Shown piece after piece: positions 5,866 through 6,079 of a stretch of 6,079 bases of DNA. Source of the stretch: CAYONM01 sp964405325 (GTDB lineage: Bacteria > Planctomycetota > UBA11346); assembly GCA_964405325.1 (NCBI GenBank), contig CAYONM010000226.1, positions 1 to 6,079 on the forward strand. The letters run 5' to 3'. The notes under the pieces were generated by a model. The model was not told the DNA's origin, searched no databases, and saw nothing but the letters and a program-made list of their open reading frames with translations. A program made the translations under genes and the position numbers. The stretch's first letter is position 1. Each line of letters begins with the position of its first letter.

Positions 5866-5869
5866 GTAT
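5866..5869. repeat. Target-site duplication, right copy (GTAT)
   Basis: Matches 5701-5704 exactly and abuts the right terminal inverted repeat. Confidence 0.7.
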
Positions 5870-5889
5870 GGCATTTCTGCTGAACAGTA

Positions 5890-6079
5890 ATGAAACTGCT
5901 GAGCATCACCCGGTCCCACCCGTCGATGAAGGTCGTCCTGAAGCGCAAACGTCTCACCTGCCCCTACAGCCAGCCGACCGCGAGCCCTAGCTTGGCGCCG
6001 CTGCCTCACCCGACTCGCGACGCAAGGCTCAGCTTCTGGGGTCCGAGGGGCTTGCCCCTCGATGTAAGGGCCCGTCAAT
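5890..6079 (+). other. Unassigned stretch with open frame running off the window
   Basis: An ATG at 5890 opens a frame of 63 codons that is still open at the window end. The first part (MKLLSITRSHPSMKVVLKRK) has codon use like a GC-rich gene; the rest is Pro/Arg/Ser-rich and looks non-coding. There is no ribosome binding site before the ATG and I recognise no family. A minus-strand frame (6078-5788) is also open but runs straight through the MITE end, so it is less likely. This may be a damaged gene start, the edge of a larger insertion element beyond the window, or plain spacer. Confidence 0.2.
6044..6061. repeat. Perfect 8-bp stem hairpin near window edge
   Basis: CGAGGGGC and GCCCCTCG are separated by TT; with a 4-base CTTG loop the stem is 7 GC-rich pairs. 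Neither strand has a following T-run, so intrinsic termination is doubtful. It may be part of a repeat or of the end of an element lying beyond the window. Confidence 0.45.

Noticed and set aside
5788..6078. 96-codon minus-strand frame crossing the right end of the MITE
   Set aside because: It runs through the terminal inverted repeat and element interior, has Arg/Ala/Gly-rich shadow composition, and matches nothing I know.
1757..6079. tRNA genes or CRISPR repeats in the non-coding parts
   Set aside because: No cloverleaf-like sequence with a GGTTC-type T-loop in a plausible setting and no regularly spaced direct repeats were seen.

Overview
This is a GC-rich piece of bacterial chromosome, probably from a Gram-negative bacterium. 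The evidence is the MEP-pathway enzyme DXS, inner-membrane proteins with large domains predicted to face the periplasm, and a proteobacterial-looking miniature insertion element. A gammaproteobacterium is my best guess from general feel; no marker fixes the taxonomy.

Layout. (1) Bases 2-1756, plus strand: most of dxs, cut by the window start, with intact catalytic residues but an unusual cofactor-side loop. (2) Bases 1825 to about 2350: not a normal gene or spacer. It reads as four short, abutting pieces of unrelated genes: the start of an alanine dehydrogenase gene (+), the motif-IV region of a sucrose-phosphatase-like HAD hydrolase (-), the DNA-binding end of an AraC-type regulator (-), and the start of a polygalacturonase-like (GH28) domain (+). 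None is complete. (3) Bases 2360-5598, minus strand: a two-gene operon with a 4-base ATGA overlap. The first gene encodes an 853-residue MFS (GPH/SLC45-like sugar) transporter with a ~400-residue hydrophilic domain inserted between its last two membrane helices. The second encodes a 226-residue, two-helix DUF3592-like membrane protein. Both have good Shine-Dalgarno sequences. (4) Bases 5705-5865: a 161-bp MITE-like element with perfect 21-bp terminal inverted repeats and a 4-bp target duplication, about 107 bp upstream of the transporter start. (5) Bases 5866-6079: unassigned, with a short open frame running off the window and a strong small hairpin near the edge.

How the parts relate. DXS makes the first committed intermediate of isoprenoid synthesis and has no visible link to the rest. 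The transporter and the DUF3592-like protein are probably translated together and both project domains into the periplasm, so they may form one complex; the substrate cannot be read from the sequence, though the family suggests a sugar or glycoside. The most unusual items are the gene-fragment mosaic and the transporter with its inserted domain. The mosaic could be real DNA (repair filler or a rearrangement scar) or an assembly or amplification chimera; this needs read-level checking.
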